Notes: generated by a model from the sequence alone, not told the origin. Counted from the first letter of the stretch, positions 1 through 9,718 are shown. The stretch is 64,000 nucleotides of DNA from Methyloversatilis universalis FAM5 (GCF_000214035.2 NZ_AFHG01000029.1:248001-312000); one strand, 5' to 3'. A program made the numbers and translations.

Positions 1-1633
1 CCAGCGTGCGCCGTTCGAGCTGGCGTATGGTGTCGGTGGAATGAAGCACCGAGCCGCGTATCCCACGACTGCGTTCGCTGATCTGCGCGAACTGCGCCTG
101 CGCGCTGTCGCTCACCTGCTGCACCACGTCGCGCATGGCCCGGGTGCTGGCGCTGGCCTGGTCGATTTCCACCGTCTGCTGGCGTACCGCGCTCACCATG
201 TCCTCGACCGCGCGCTGCATGTCGTCCGACACCCGGCCGGCATGTTCGCTGCGCGCCTGCAGGCCGCGGTTGGTTTCGCTGATTTCGCCCGATGTGCGCC
301 CGATCTGTCGCAGCGTCTGGTCCAGGTTGTCGATCAGGCTGTTGGTCCATTGCGCCAGCACCGTGGTTTCGTCGATGCGCACGCTTTCACGCGGTAGCCG
401 CTGCGTCAGGTTGCCGCCCTCGGCGGTGCTGCGCAGCACCCGGGTGGCTTCGCGCAGGCGGTCTGACACCGGCTGGCAGCCGGCGCGCTGCAGGATGGGC
501 ATGCCGGCCGCCAGCAGCACCAGACCGAGCGCCCAGGCGAACAGCCCGGGCAGGCCGGCCAGCGCCGACAGCGCGAAGGCGCTGCCCCAGCTCGCGCTGA
601 CCAGCAGCAGATAGAGCTTCTGCAGCCGGTAGCCCAGGCTGCGGTAGCGGTACACCTCTTCCAGATCGGCTTCGCACATCATGCCCCAGGTGTCCGGCGA
701 GCCCGGCAGGCGGAAGGTGACACCCTTGCCGATGACCGGAATGTGGCGGTAGTCCGGATAGCCCGGGTAGGTGACGAACAGGTTCTCGCCCTTGCGTATC
801 GTTTCGCGCACGCCCGGATGCAGCTCGCCGGTGGCCGGGTCGTTGAATACCAGTTCCAGTTCGGTATGCGCCTGCACCCGCACCGTGCCGTAATCGGTGC
901 GCACGCCGTCCTTCAGGTTGTCGCCGTGGGTGAAGGCGTTGTCCTCGAAGCGCGAACGCGACAGCGCGGTGCCCGGGCGGATGCCGCGGTCGAATTCCGG
1001 CTTCACCATGAACAGGTAGTTGTCGCCGGACTCATGGAAGATGTGGCCGGCTTCGCGCTGTATCAGGTCGCCCAGCACGTCGTTCGGCACCCGGCCGCAC
1101 ACCGTGCCCACGGTGCGGCCATCGACCCGCACCGGCTGGATGAACATGAGGGTCATCGCGTCGTGGAAGCGCGAACTGGAGGGGCCCAGCGCCAGCGTGA
1201 CCGGGTCGCTGTACGGACCGTGCAGGAAGGGCGCCTTCAGCCCGGCGGCCAGCGCACGGCCGCACGCCGGTAGCGCGCCCTCCCGCCCGTCCGCTGACGA
1301 GGCCAGCACGCGCCCTTCGCAGTCGGTCACGAACAGTTCGCTGAAATCGGTGGCGCGCCGGCGCAGGTGCTGCAGCGGGGCACGCGGCGTGCGCGGCCAG
1401 CCGGCCGCCAGTTCGCGCGACAGGCTTTCCAGGCAGCCCCACTGCTGTTCCGCCCAGTCGTTGAGGATGCGCACGCGGGTGCGGGCGAAGGAGTCGAAAG
1501 TCTGTTCGATCGCGGCGTAGCGGTGACGGTTCACCAGCGTGGCCCAGCGCATCGCGATCTTGCCGGTTCGGCCGGCCAGCGGCAGCCAGCTGCGTTCGCC
1601 GGCGGACAGGTCCATCGAGTGGCTCTTGAGCAT
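1..1633 (-). CDS. Methyl-accepting chemotaxis protein, C-terminus beyond window edge
   Basis: The reading frame starts at an ATG (1633) with AAGGAG seven bases upstream and stays open to the left edge, giving about 544 residues. Residues 1-330 form a sensory region with no N-terminal membrane segment or signal peptide. A long hydrophobic stretch lies at about 338-378, enough for one or two membrane passes. A HAMP-like stretch and a coiled coil rich in Gln, Ser and Thr follow (DMQRAVEDMVSAVRQQTVE), as in receptor signalling domains. The conserved hairpin tip would lie outside the window. Such receptors control the CheA kinase. The missing first membrane helix suggests that the sensor region faces the cytoplasm. 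The ligand cannot be deduced. Confidence 0.8.
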   Translation of the reverse strand, partial: MLKSHSMDLSAGERSWLPLAGRTGKIAMRWATLVNRHRYAAIEQTFDSFARTRVRILNDWAEQQWGCLESLSRELAAGWPRTPRAPLQHLRRRATDFSELFVTDCEGRVLASSADGREGALPACGRALAAGLKAPFLHGPYSDPVTLALGPSSSRFHDAMTLMFIQPVRVDGRTVGTVCGRVPNDVLGDLIQREAGHIFHESGDNYLFMVKPEFDRGIRPGTALSRSRFEDNAFTHGDNLKDGVRTDYGTVRVQAHTELELVFNDPATGELHPGVRETIRKGENLFVTYPGYPDYRHIPVIGKGVTFRLPGSPDTWGMMCEADLEEVYRYRSLGYRLQKLYLLLVSASWGSAFALSALAGLPGLFAWALGLVLLAAGMPILQRAGCQPVSDRLREATRVLRSTAEGGNLTQRLPRESVRIDETTVLAQWTNSLIDNLDQTLRQIGRTSGEISETNRGLQARSEHAGRVSDDMQRAVEDMVSAVRQQTVEIDQASASTRAMRDVVQQVSDSAQAQFAQISERSRGIRGSVLHSTDTIRQLERRTL

Positions 1634-2166
1634 GGGAAGCTCCTTGGGGAGGGGAAAGGCGTCAGGCGACCGGTCTGCGCACGGGCCGGGCCGTGCATGG
1701 GCACTGCGGTCGCGTCGTGGTGTCCGTGAAGCGGGGGCGCGTCAGCGCGGCTGCGAAGACCGGGCTCCACGCGGGCGCAGCGATGCGCATCGGCGTGGCA
1801 AGGGCGTGCGGCAGGGCAGGGTGTGCATGATGGCGGTCCCGGGGTCATGAATGCTGTATGCGCCTGTCCGGCATGCTCCCCGGCAGGCATGTTTGCCGCC
1901 TCATCGGCCCGCCCGGCGCGGGCTTGAGAACTTTGTTGCTTTGCACAATACGGGTGCGGAAACGGCACATCGCTGGTGCGTTTCCGCCGGTGTCCGGTGA
2001 TCGAAGCACCGCTTTGGCCCGCTTTGCCGGATACTTGGCGCGCTCGCGCACCGCATGAGCTGCGTCAAGACGCAGACTGCCGCGTGCCGCCATACTCCGT
2101 GACGCACAGGGCGGCCTACAGGCCCGGCCCGCCGCGTCGTCGATCGACCCGGACACCCCGAACGAC
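1634..2166. other. Intergenic region, no gene seen
   Basis: This 533-base gap lies between the divergent receptor gene and the DUF2189 gene. Frames on both strands look like unstructured Arg/Pro/Ala-rich shadows. The only structure I see is a 9-bp inverted repeat (GCGGAAACG at 1956-1964, CGTTTCCGC at 1979-1987). A weak promoter-like TTGAGA-N17-AATACG starts near 1923 on the plus strand. Confidence 0.5.
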
Positions 2167-2937
2167 ATGAACGACAGCCACGCCATCATCGAATCCCGCC
2201 GCTTCGACACACGTCCCGTTCCGCTCGGCCGACCGATAGGCTGGCTGATCGAGGGCTGGCGCGATTTCCTGCGCTGTCCGCTGCCCGGCCTGATGCACGG
2301 GGCGGCGGTGGCGCTGTTCGGCGTGCTGCTGTGCTGGCGGATTCCTGACCAGTTCTGGCTGCTCAACGGTGCCTTCACCGGCTTCCTGCTGGTGGCGCCG
2401 GTGGTGGCGACCGGTCTCTACGCGATCAGCCGGGCGCTGGAGCGCGGGCAGCGCGCAGATTTCGCGACCGCACTGCGCGCGTGGAAGCCGCGCGACCGGC
2501 GGCTGGTGGTGTTCGGTCTGCTGCTGGCGCTGGCCGGCACCGGATGGGTGATGACCTCGGCCGCGCTGATCTGGAAGTTCGCGCCGGCACCGGTGTCCAC
2601 GCCGCAGGACTTCCTGCGGGTGGTGGTGCTGGCGGAGCAGGGCTGGCTGTTCGAAGCCTGGCTGGCACTGGGGGGACTGCTGGCGGCGCCGGTGTTCGCG
2701 TCCAGCGTGGTGGCGATTCCGATGCTGCTGGACCGCGAGATCAGCGTGTGGGGCGCGGTGCTCACCAGCTGGCGCGTGGTGATGGAAAACCCGGCGCCGC
2801 TTGCGCTGTGGGGTGTGGCGATCGCCGGTTTCACGCTGTTCGGCATGGCGACCGGCCTGATCGGCATGCTGGTGGTGGTGCCGCTGCTCGGACACGCGAG
2901 CTGGCACGCCTACCGCGACCTGGTGCGGGCGCACTGA
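2167..2937 (+). CDS. DUF2189-type integral membrane protein
   Basis: The 256-residue protein has about six hydrophobic segments, the first near residue 40 and the last ending near residue 245. Its soluble N-terminus (VPLGRPIGWLIEGWRDF) and the motif LISRALERG-like YAISRALERGQR after the second segment match the DUF2189 family of inner-membrane proteins, whose role is unknown. The upstream ribosome site is weak. A DUF2788 gene follows 47 bases later on the same strand, so the two may be co-transcribed. Confidence 0.75.
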   Translation: MNDSHAIIESRRFDTRPVPLGRPIGWLIEGWRDFLRCPLPGLMHGAAVALFGVLLCWRIPDQFWLLNGAFTGFLLVAPVVATGLYAISRALERGQRADFATALRAWKPRDRRLVVFGLLLALAGTGWVMTSAALIWKFAPAPVSTPQDFLRVVVLAEQGWLFEAWLALGGLLAAPVFASSVVAIPMLLDREISVWGAVLTSWRVVMENPAPLALWGVAIAGFTLFGMATGLIGMLVVVPLLGHASWHAYRDLVRAH

Positions 2938-2984
2938 AGCGGTTTCGACCTATTTCTTGAACACGGCAGGAGCAGGATTCGTCC

Positions 2985-3194
2985 ATGGGTGGCATCACTG
3001 AAGAACAGTTCGCCGAATTCGGTCTTACCTTCGGCGTGGCCGCCTTCATGCTCTACATGCTGTTCATCCTGCTGCAGCTGGCCCGCGAATCCAAGGCGGG
3101 CCGCTTCGGCACCTTCGTCATCCTGATCGGCCTCGGCCTCGGCATGATGGGTTTCGTCGCCAAGGGCGTGATCAAGTGGATGCTGGGCGGCTGA
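2985..3194 (+). CDS. DUF2788 small membrane protein
   Basis: The 69-residue protein has two membrane helices (about 12-30 and 43-65) separated by a basic loop, RESKAGRFGTF. Length and sequence match the DUF2788 family of beta- and gammaproteobacterial membrane proteins of unknown role. A purine-rich ribosome site, GCAGGAGCAGG, precedes the ATG. Confidence 0.8.
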   Translation: MGGITEEQFAEFGLTFGVAAFMLYMLFILLQLARESKAGRFGTFVILIGLGLGMMGFVAKGVIKWMLGG

Positions 3195-3207
3195 GCGCCG
3201 CAGCGAT

Positions 3208-4167
3208 TCACTTGCCGCTGTCGCAGGTCCGTTCGGTCACCCGCGCCCGCATGGTGCGGGCCAGCGACTGCAGCGAACCGCCGGCGCGATAGCTGAAGCT
3301 CACGTGCAGCGTGTCGCCGGCGCGCACCTGCACCGGCGTGCCCAGAGGCAGCACCAGATAGTCGTTCAGCCAGTCCTGCGTGCGGCCCTTGTTGCCGAGC
3401 AGCGCCAAGATGTTCTTCGTGATGAAGCGCAGCGCGTTCACCGTGCCGTCGGCGCCGATCGTGATGTCGCCTTCCCATGCGATGTCGCGACTGCAGGTTT
3501 CGTCGAAATCCATCACGCCATACAGCACCGGTGCCGCCAGTTCGGTCGCGCCCGGGTGCTCGGCGCCGACGCGCTGGAACTGGATGATGGGGGCGTTGAA
3601 ACCGTAGAAGTCGTAGTCCTGGTTCAGCGGCTGCACCGCCATCAGCGCGGCGGTCGGCAGGAATACCGGCAGGCGGTCGCCGAATCGCGCGCGGTAGCGC
3701 GCCTTGAAGTTCTCGATCACGTCGATCTGCTTCTCGCGCAGCATGCCGACGTGGATCATTTCGCAGATCACCACATCGACCGGCTCCGGCGGCAGGTATT
3801 CGAAGGCGTCGGCATGCACCACTTCCACCTTGTGTCCTTGCGCGTTCATCGCCAGCAGGCGGCGCGATTCGGCGACCATGTCCGGATTGAATTCGACGCA
3901 CCACACCTTGCTCGCATGCGCAGCCGCGAAGCAGGACAGCACGCCGGTACCGCCGCCCAGTTCGAGTACCCGTGCGCCCTTGAACACCACGGCGTCGATC
4001 GCAGCCTTGAAATTGCGCATGCGGTTGGCGTCGAGCAGCATGTTGTGGTGGTAGTGCAGCGGGATGAACTGGCCGAGATGACTGGGCTCGTCGTCGGCAT
4101 CGCTCATCGGCAGGCTGGCGCCGGCGGCCGCCCGGCCGAGGTGGGCTGCATGTTCCATCCGTGACAT
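3208..4167 (-). CDS. SAM-dependent methyltransferase, PRMT-like fold
   Basis: The 319-residue product is started at the ATG at 4167, which has GAGAGG upstream; an in-frame extension to 4284 lacks a good ribosome site. Motif I is VLELGGGTGVLSCFAA (about residues 80-95). An acidic residue in WCVEFNPD then binds the SAM ribose, and ADAFEYLP is the adenine-contact motif. The segment VICEMIHVGML sits where arginine methyltransferases carry a glutamate loop, and a beta-rich C-terminal half follows. This suggests an N-methyltransferase related to PRMTs, but the substrate is unknown and the second loop glutamate is not obvious. It is convergent with the DUF2788 gene and divergent from the ATPase gene. 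Confidence 0.65.
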   Translation of the reverse strand: MSRMEHAAHLGRAAAGASLPMSDADDEPSHLGQFIPLHYHHNMLLDANRMRNFKAAIDAVVFKGARVLELGGGTGVLSCFAAAHASKVWCVEFNPDMVAESRRLLAMNAQGHKVEVVHADAFEYLPPEPVDVVICEMIHVGMLREKQIDVIENFKARYRARFGDRLPVFLPTAALMAVQPLNQDYDFYGFNAPIIQFQRVGAEHPGATELAAPVLYGVMDFDETCSRDIAWEGDITIGADGTVNALRFITKNILALLGNKGRTQDWLNDYLVLPLGTPVQVRAGDTLHVSFSYRAGGSLQSLARTMRARVTERTCDSGK

Positions 4168-4337
4168 GGTGTATTCCTCTCGTGTGGTCGGTCGGTATTT
4201 GCCGCGCGCTGCCGGCAACTTCTGCCTGTACTGCGTCCTGTTATTGCCGTTTGGCCCGTCATGCGACGGGTGAGACCGCAGCACCGCAGCTTTCGTGCCA
4301 GACTTCGCACCGGCCCGACGCAGCGGCCGGATGACGG

Positions 4338-6851
4338 ATGGAGCGCATGAACGGATCGCAGGGCGAGGGCGGGCTGAGTCAGGCAGAGGTGGCGGCGCGG
4401 CGCGCCCGTGACGGCTGGAACGAGATCGCCGCCGAGAAGCCGCATACGCTGCTGGCCACCGTGCTGGAGGTGGTGCGGGAGCCGATGTTCCTGCTGCTGC
4501 TCGGGGCCGGCACCATCTATCTGCTGATGGGTGATCTGCACGAGGCGCTGGTGCTGCTCGGCTTCGTCATGCTCATCATCGCGGTCACCGTTTTCCAGGA
4601 GCGCCGCACCGAGCACGCGCTGGCGGCGCTGCGCGACCTGTCCAGTCCGCGCGCCCTGGTGATCCGCGACGGGGTGGTGCAACGCATCGCCGGCCGCGAG
4701 GTGGTGTGCGGTGACCTGCTGCTGCTGACCGAGGGGGACCGGGTACCGGCCGACGGCGTGATGCTGAGCGCCAACGACTTCGCGGTGGATGAGTCCATGC
4801 TGAGCGGCGAGTCCGAACCGGTGAGCAAGCTGCCGGTGGCAGGCGGCGAGCCGCTGCGGGTGTATTCCGGTACCCTGGTCGTGCGCGGTCGCGCCACGGT
4901 CGAGGTGAGCGCGGTGGGCGAGGCGACCGAACTGGGGCGCATCGGCAAGTCGCTGGCCGGTACCGGCAGCGGCCCTTCGCCGCTGCAGCGCGAACTGGGC
5001 CGGCTGGCGCGCCGGCTGGCGGTGGTGGGCATCACGCTGTGCGTGCTGCTGGCGGTGGCCTACGCGACGCTGCGCGGCGGCTGGCTGGAAGGCGTGCTGT
5101 ACGGCATCACGCTGGCGATGAGCATCCTGCCGCAGGAATTTCCGGTCATCCTCATCGTGTTCCTCGCCTTCGGCGCACGCCGCATCGCCGCGCGGAAGGT
5201 GCTCACCCGGCGGCTGGCGGCAATCGAAACGCTGGGCCAGACCACGGTGCTGTGCACCGACAAGACCGGCACGCTGACCCGCAACCGGATGGAAGTGGCG
5301 GCTCTCGCGGTAGGCGACGAAGTGCTTATGCTGGGCGGCGGCGTGAAGCTGGACGCCCTGCCGGAAACCTATCACCGCCTGCTCGAGTACGCGGTGCTGG
5401 CCAGCGAAACCGATCCGCACGATCCGATGGAGCAGGCCTTCCTGCGGCTGGCCGGCGACCATCTGGCGAATACCGAACACCTGCACCCGGACTGGCAGCT
5501 CGCACGCGAATACGAACTGTCGTCCGACCTGCTGGCGATGTCGCACCTTTGGCGGGCGCCGGATCGCAGCCACCAGGAGGTGGCCGCCAAGGGGGCGCCG
5601 GAAGCGATCGCCGACCTCTGCCACCTGTCACCGGAGGCGCTGGCCCGGGTCAGCGCGCGCGCCGCCGAACTGGCCGACCGCGGGCTGCGCGTGCTGGCGG
5701 TGGCCCACGCGTCGCACCCGGGCGACAGCGCCTGGCCCGACATCCAGCACGATTTCGCCTTCCGCTTCATCGGCCTGATCGGCCTGGCCGATCCGCTGCG
5801 CGCCGACGTGCCGGCGGCGGTGGCCGAGTGCCGGGCCGCCGGCGTACGCATCGTCATGATCACCGGCGACCACCCGCGCACCGCGCGGGCGATCGCGGCC
5901 CAGGCCGGCATCGACGGCGGGCGGGTATTGACCGGCCCGGAACTGGCGGCGATGGACGACGCCACCTTCCGGCGCGAGGTGGCCGCCTGCTGCGTGTTCG
6001 CGCGGGTGAGTCCGCAGCAGAAGCTGGACATCGTCGAGGCGCTGAAGGCGCGCGGCGACATCGTGGCGATGACCGGCGATGGCGTGAATGACGCGCCGGC
6101 GCTTAAAGCCGCCCACATCGGCATCGCGATGGGACGGCGCGGTACCGACGTGGCGCGCGAGGCGGCCGATCTGGTGCTGGTGGAGGACGACTTCGCGTCC
6201 ATCGTCGAGGCGATCCGGCTGGGCCGGCGCATCTTCCGCAATCTGCGTCACGCCATGATCTACACGCTGGCGGTGCATGTGCCCATCATCGCGCTGGTCG
6301 GCGCACCGGTGCTGTTCGGCCTGCCGGTGCTGCTGGCGCCGGTGCACATCGCCTTCCTGGAACTGGTGATCGATCCGACCTGTTCCATCGTGTTCGAGGC
6401 GGACGAAGCCGACGCTGGCCTGATGCGCGAGCCGCCGCGGCCACGCGGCGCGGTGCTGCTGCCGCCGGCGCGGCTCGCGCTGAGCCTGCTCTACGGGGCG
6501 GTGGTGTCGCTGCTGCTGGTGGCGCTGCATGTCGCACTGCTCAGGTCCGGGCAACCGGCCGATGCGGCGCGCAGCGCGGTATTCGTCGCGCTGGTGGCGA
6601 GCGGCATCGCGCTGGTGTTCGTCGCGCGCACGCCGGGTACCGGCGGCACGGCGCGTAACCGGGTGGCGCTCGCGGTGATCGGCGGCACGCTGGCGGCGCT
6701 GCTGGCGGTGACCGTGTTGCCGGCGCCGGCCGCCTGGTTCGGCTTTGCGCCGCTGCCGGCCGGCCACTGGCTGGCCGCCTGCGCCGCCGGTCTGGCCACG
6801 CTGCTGCCGCTGTATGCGGTGCGCCGACTGGCGCGACCGCTGACCGCCTGA
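4338..6851 (+). CDS. Cation-translocating P-type ATPase
   Basis: This 837-residue inner-membrane pump shows the actuator motif SGESEPVSK (about 155), the phosphorylation motif CTDKTGTLT with Asp308, and the hinge TGDGVNDAP (about 577). It has four membrane segments before the catalytic loops and about six after, as in P2/P3-type ATPases that move Ca2+, Mg2+, Na+/K+ or H+. Membrane helix 4 reads ILPQEFPV instead of the PEGLP typical of calcium pumps, so the ion should not be assumed. No N-terminal heavy-metal domain or CPC motif is present. A second ATG lies at 4347. The gene stands alone between the divergent methyltransferase and a convergent PEP-CTERM gene. Confidence 0.88.
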   Translation: MERMNGSQGEGGLSQAEVAARRARDGWNEIAAEKPHTLLATVLEVVREPMFLLLLGAGTIYLLMGDLHEALVLLGFVMLIIAVTVFQERRTEHALAALRDLSSPRALVIRDGVVQRIAGREVVCGDLLLLTEGDRVPADGVMLSANDFAVDESMLSGESEPVSKLPVAGGEPLRVYSGTLVVRGRATVEVSAVGEATELGRIGKSLAGTGSGPSPLQRELGRLARRLAVVGITLCVLLAVAYATLRGGWLEGVLYGITLAMSILPQEFPVILIVFLAFGARRIAARKVLTRRLAAIETLGQTTVLCTDKTGTLTRNRMEVAALAVGDEVLMLGGGVKLDALPETYHRLLEYAVLASETDPHDPMEQAFLRLAGDHLANTEHLHPDWQLAREYELSSDLLAMSHLWRAPDRSHQEVAAKGAPEAIADLCHLSPEALARVSARAAELADRGLRVLAVAHASHPGDSAWPDIQHDFAFRFIGLIGLADPLRADVPAAVAECRAAGVRIVMITGDHPRTARAIAAQAGIDGGRVLTGPELAAMDDATFRREVAACCVFARVSPQQKLDIVEALKARGDIVAMTGDGVNDAPALKAAHIGIAMGRRGTDVAREAADLVLVEDDFASIVEAIRLGRRIFRNLRHAMIYTLAVHVPIIALVGAPVLFGLPVLLAPVHIAFLELVIDPTCSIVFEADEADAGLMREPPRPRGAVLLPPARLALSLLYGAVVSLLLVALHVALLRSGQPADAARSAVFVALVASGIALVFVARTPGTGGTARNRVALAVIGGTLAALLAVTVLPAPAAWFGFAPLPAGHWLAACAAGLATLLPLYAVRRLARPLTA

Positions 6852-6900
6852 TCGCGTGCTGCGGCGGCGGGCCTGCTCGCGGACCGTCACCGCAGGGACG

Positions 6901-6925
6901 AAAAAAAGCCCGGCCGGGGCCGGGC
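6901..6925 (-). terminator. Rho-independent terminator of the PEP-CTERM gene
   Basis: An 8-bp GC stem (GCCCGGCC at 6908-6915, GGCCGGGC at 6918-6925) with a 2-base loop is followed, on the minus strand, by seven T. It lies 29 bases past the PEP-CTERM stop codon. Confidence 0.85.
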
Positions 6926-6953
6926 TTGCCCGATGCGCGTGCAGCGGAGCGGA

Positions 6954-7577
6954 TCAGCCGCGACGGCGGGCCGCCATGCCGATCAGGCCGAGACCGGCCA
7001 GCAGCAGGGCATAGGTTTCCGGTTCCGGCACCGGCTGCGACACCGCCAGATTGTCCACCACCACGCCATTGCCCTTGAACGAGATCGAGCGGATGTCTGC
7101 GACATCGCGGGTAATGCCGAGGAAGCGGCCTTCGTTGTAGCCGTATTCGTCGGTGGCGATGGCCAGCGTGTGCGATTCCAGGATCTGGTTGTTGTCGCCA
7201 TAGACCGACACCACCACCGAGAACGGGAACACGTTGGCGGCGAAGTGGTTCACGAACGCCCCGGCACCGGCGGTGAGGTCGGCGAAGGTGAAGCGCAGTT
7301 CGCCGATCGCGCCGGAGGCGGCGAAGTGGTTGCCTACGCCCCACACGCCATTGCTGCCCAGATCGCGGATGTAGGCGCCCAGTTCCGAGCCGGCGTCGCC
7401 GGTGAAGGTGATGCCGGGGGCCACGGTTTCCGGGCCGGTGCTCAGCAGGCCGTCGAAGTTCTCGAAGTCGGCCACCAGGGCGTTGGTGATGTCGGCTTCG
7501 TTGTGGGTCAGCGCGGCCTGGGCCGGCAGGGCGGCGGCGAGCGCCAGGGTCAGTGCGGCGAGTTTCAGTTTCATCAT
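6954..7577 (-). CDS. PEP-CTERM sorting domain protein
   Basis: The 207-residue exported protein has a signal peptide (KLKLAALTLALAAALPAQAA), a beta-rich middle, and a C-terminal sorting signal. That signal is VPEPETYALLLAGLGLIG followed by a basic RRR tail. Exosortase recognises such tails and anchors or releases proteins linked to exopolysaccharide. The start is the first of two adjacent ATGs, with GGAAAGG upstream; a longer frame upstream is an antisense shadow of phoX. No exosortase gene lies in the window. Confidence 0.88.
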   Translation of the reverse strand: MMKLKLAALTLALAAALPAQAALTHNEADITNALVADFENFDGLLSTGPETVAPGITFTGDAGSELGAYIRDLGSNGVWGVGNHFAASGAIGELRFTFADLTAGAGAFVNHFAANVFPFSVVVSVYGDNNQILESHTLAIATDEYGYNEGRFLGITRDVADIRSISFKGNGVVVDNLAVSQPVPEPETYALLLAGLGLIGMAARRRG

Positions 7578-7654
7578 GAATCCTTTCCGTAGAGGGCTGT
7601 CACGGGCACGACGGTGGCGTGCCCGTGACGGAGTGAAGGATGCGGAGCGGGCGA

Positions 7655-9718
7655 TCAGCTGCCGATCACGCCGCCGTCGTCCTTGGTGATGACCACGGTG
7701 GCCGAGCGCGGCTTGACCACGGCCTTGCCGCTCTGGGTGGTCGGGCCGTTGAAGCCGCTGTCCGGCCAGGTGCTGTTGGCGGTGAAGCTGCCGGTCCAGT
7801 CCTCGCCCGGGTGCTGGATGTTGATGAACATCGTCTTGCCGTCCGGCGTGGTGGTGATGCCGGTGACTTCGCAGTTCCGCGGGCTGGTCAGGAAGCGGGT
7901 GATGCGGCGGCTGGCCGGGTCGGCGCAGAACATGGCGTTGCCGCCGATGTTGGCGAAGTCGCCGGTGGCGTTGCCGACCTGGTCGGTCTGGATCCACAGG
8001 CGGCCGTCCTTGTCGAACCACAGGCCGTCCGGTGCGCCCAGGTCGTCACCGATGATGTTGCCCTGCAGGTGGGCGTTGGCGTTCAGCTTGTCGCCGCACT
8101 CGACGAAGATGTCCCACTGGAAGCCGGTGGCGGCCACGTCGTTGCCGTTCTCGGTCCAGCGGATGATGTGGCCGTAACGGTTGTCGCGGCGCGGGTTGGC
8201 GGCATCGACCGGCGGGCGGGCGGACGCGGCGACCGTCGTGCCATCGGCCTTGTTCGACGAGGCCGGCGTGGTGCCACGGCGGTTGTTATTGGTCAGCGTC
8301 AGATAGATTTCGCGGGTGACCGGGTGGTGGGTGATCCACTCCGGGCGGTCCATCATCGTGGCGCCCAGGCGGTCGGCGGCCTGGCGGGTCTTGATCAGCA
8401 CTTCGCCCTGGTCGGCGAAGCCGTTTTCCGGCGTCAGGCCGTTCTGGCCCCACACCAGCGGCAGCCAGGTGCCGGTGCCGTCTGCGTTGAACTTCGCGAC
8501 GTACAGCGTGCCGGCGTCCAGCAGGTCGCGGTTGGCGGCGCGGTTCTTCGTGTCCAGCTTCTTCGCGCACACGAACTTGTAGACGTAGTCGTTGCGCTCG
8601 TCGTCGCCCATGTAGACCGCGACCTTGTTGTCGGCGCCGACCACGGTTTCCGCGCTTTCGTGCTTGAAGCGGCCGAGCGCGGTGCGCTTGACCGGCACCG
8701 AGTTCGGGTTCCACGGGTCGATCTCGACCACCCAGCCAAAGCGGTTCGGCTCGTTCGGGTTATCGCGGAAGTCGAAGCGCGCGTCGGCTTCGTGCCAGCG
8801 GTAGCCGAAGCCCGCCGCGGCCAGACCGTAGCGGTTCTCGTGCGCGGTCAGCGGCTGGGCGGCCAGCTTGGCGGCGGTGGAGCCGAAGTAGCCGTTGAAG
8901 TTCTCTTCACAGGTGAGGTAGGTGCCCCACGGGGTGTAGCCGTTGGCGCAGTTGTTCAGCGTGCCGAGCACGGTGGTGCCGGACGGGTCGGCGGCGGTCT
9001 TCACCAGCGCGTGGCCAGCGGCCGGGCCGCTCAGCTTGCACGGGGTGGCGCCGGTGATGCGGCGGGCGAAGGCGGACGGACGCTGCACCTTCATTTCGCC
9101 ATTCACCTTGCGCACTTCGACCACGCTGACGCCGTGGCCGGCCACCTGGGCGTCCACGATGGCCTTGGTCATCGTGATGCCGGTGTAGGGCGTGGTGATG
9201 TTCACGAACTGGGCCGGATCGACGTACTCGTGGTTGGACACCAGCAGGCCGCGGTCATTGGCCAGATTGCCGGCACCGTTGCCCGGGAAGGGGAACAGGT
9301 GCATGCCGTCGTTGTGAGCGCCCCAGGTGGTGAGCTGGCGGGCAGCGGTCATTTCGGTGGCCGGGTCCCAGTGCGTGTTCGCCTCGGGGCCGGTCTTGCC
9401 GATGGCGTCGCCCCAGGCGATCAGCACGCGGGCGGTGTAGCCGGCCGGCACGGTGATGCCGTCGGTCATCGGCACCACGTTGGCCGGTACGCCGGTGAAG
9501 CCGATGCTGCCGGTCGGGGCCGGGCTGCCGGCGTAGCCGGGGTAGCCGCCGGCCAGCGATTCCAGGCTGAAGCCGCCCAGCGTGGCCAGCGTGGCGGTGG
9601 CCAGCGAGCCCTTCATGAAATTGCGGCGGCCGGTGAACTGTTCCATCACGTCGCGGATGGATTCGTTGCCGGACGGATTGATCGTCTGGTCGTTGTCGGG
9701 GTGCAGCATCGAAGACAT
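7655..9718 (-). CDS. PhoX-family (DUF839) phosphatase, Tat-exported
   Basis: The 687-residue protein starts at 9718 behind AAGGAG. RRNFMKGSLATATLATLGG near residue 31-50 is a twin-arginine signal. The rest is the DUF839/PhoX beta-propeller, with conserved stretches such as YLTCEENFNGYFG, WVVEIDP and VYMGDDERNDYVYKFV. PhoX enzymes are calcium/iron-dependent periplasmic phosphomonoesterases. This long variant with the early IRDVMEQFTGRRNF segment is common in beta- and gammaproteobacteria and often of unproven substrate. The 24-base dyad upstream may take part in its control. Confidence 0.85.
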   Translation of the reverse strand: MSSMLHPDNDQTINPSGNESIRDVMEQFTGRRNFMKGSLATATLATLGGFSLESLAGGYPGYAGSPAPTGSIGFTGVPANVVPMTDGITVPAGYTARVLIAWGDAIGKTGPEANTHWDPATEMTAARQLTTWGAHNDGMHLFPFPGNGAGNLANDRGLLVSNHEYVDPAQFVNITTPYTGITMTKAIVDAQVAGHGVSVVEVRKVNGEMKVQRPSAFARRITGATPCKLSGPAAGHALVKTAADPSGTTVLGTLNNCANGYTPWGTYLTCEENFNGYFGSTAAKLAAQPLTAHENRYGLAAAGFGYRWHEADARFDFRDNPNEPNRFGWVVEIDPWNPNSVPVKRTALGRFKHESAETVVGADNKVAVYMGDDERNDYVYKFVCAKKLDTKNRAANRDLLDAGTLYVAKFNADGTGTWLPLVWGQNGLTPENGFADQGEVLIKTRQAADRLGATMMDRPEWITHHPVTREIYLTLTNNNRRGTTPASSNKADGTTVAASARPPVDAANPRRDNRYGHIIRWTENGNDVAATGFQWDIFVECGDKLNANAHLQGNIIGDDLGAPDGLWFDKDGRLWIQTDQVGNATGDFANIGGNAMFCADPASRRITRFLTSPRNCEVTGITTTPDGKTMFINIQHPGEDWTGSFTANSTWPDSGFNGPTTQSGKAVVKPRSATVVITKDDGGVIGS

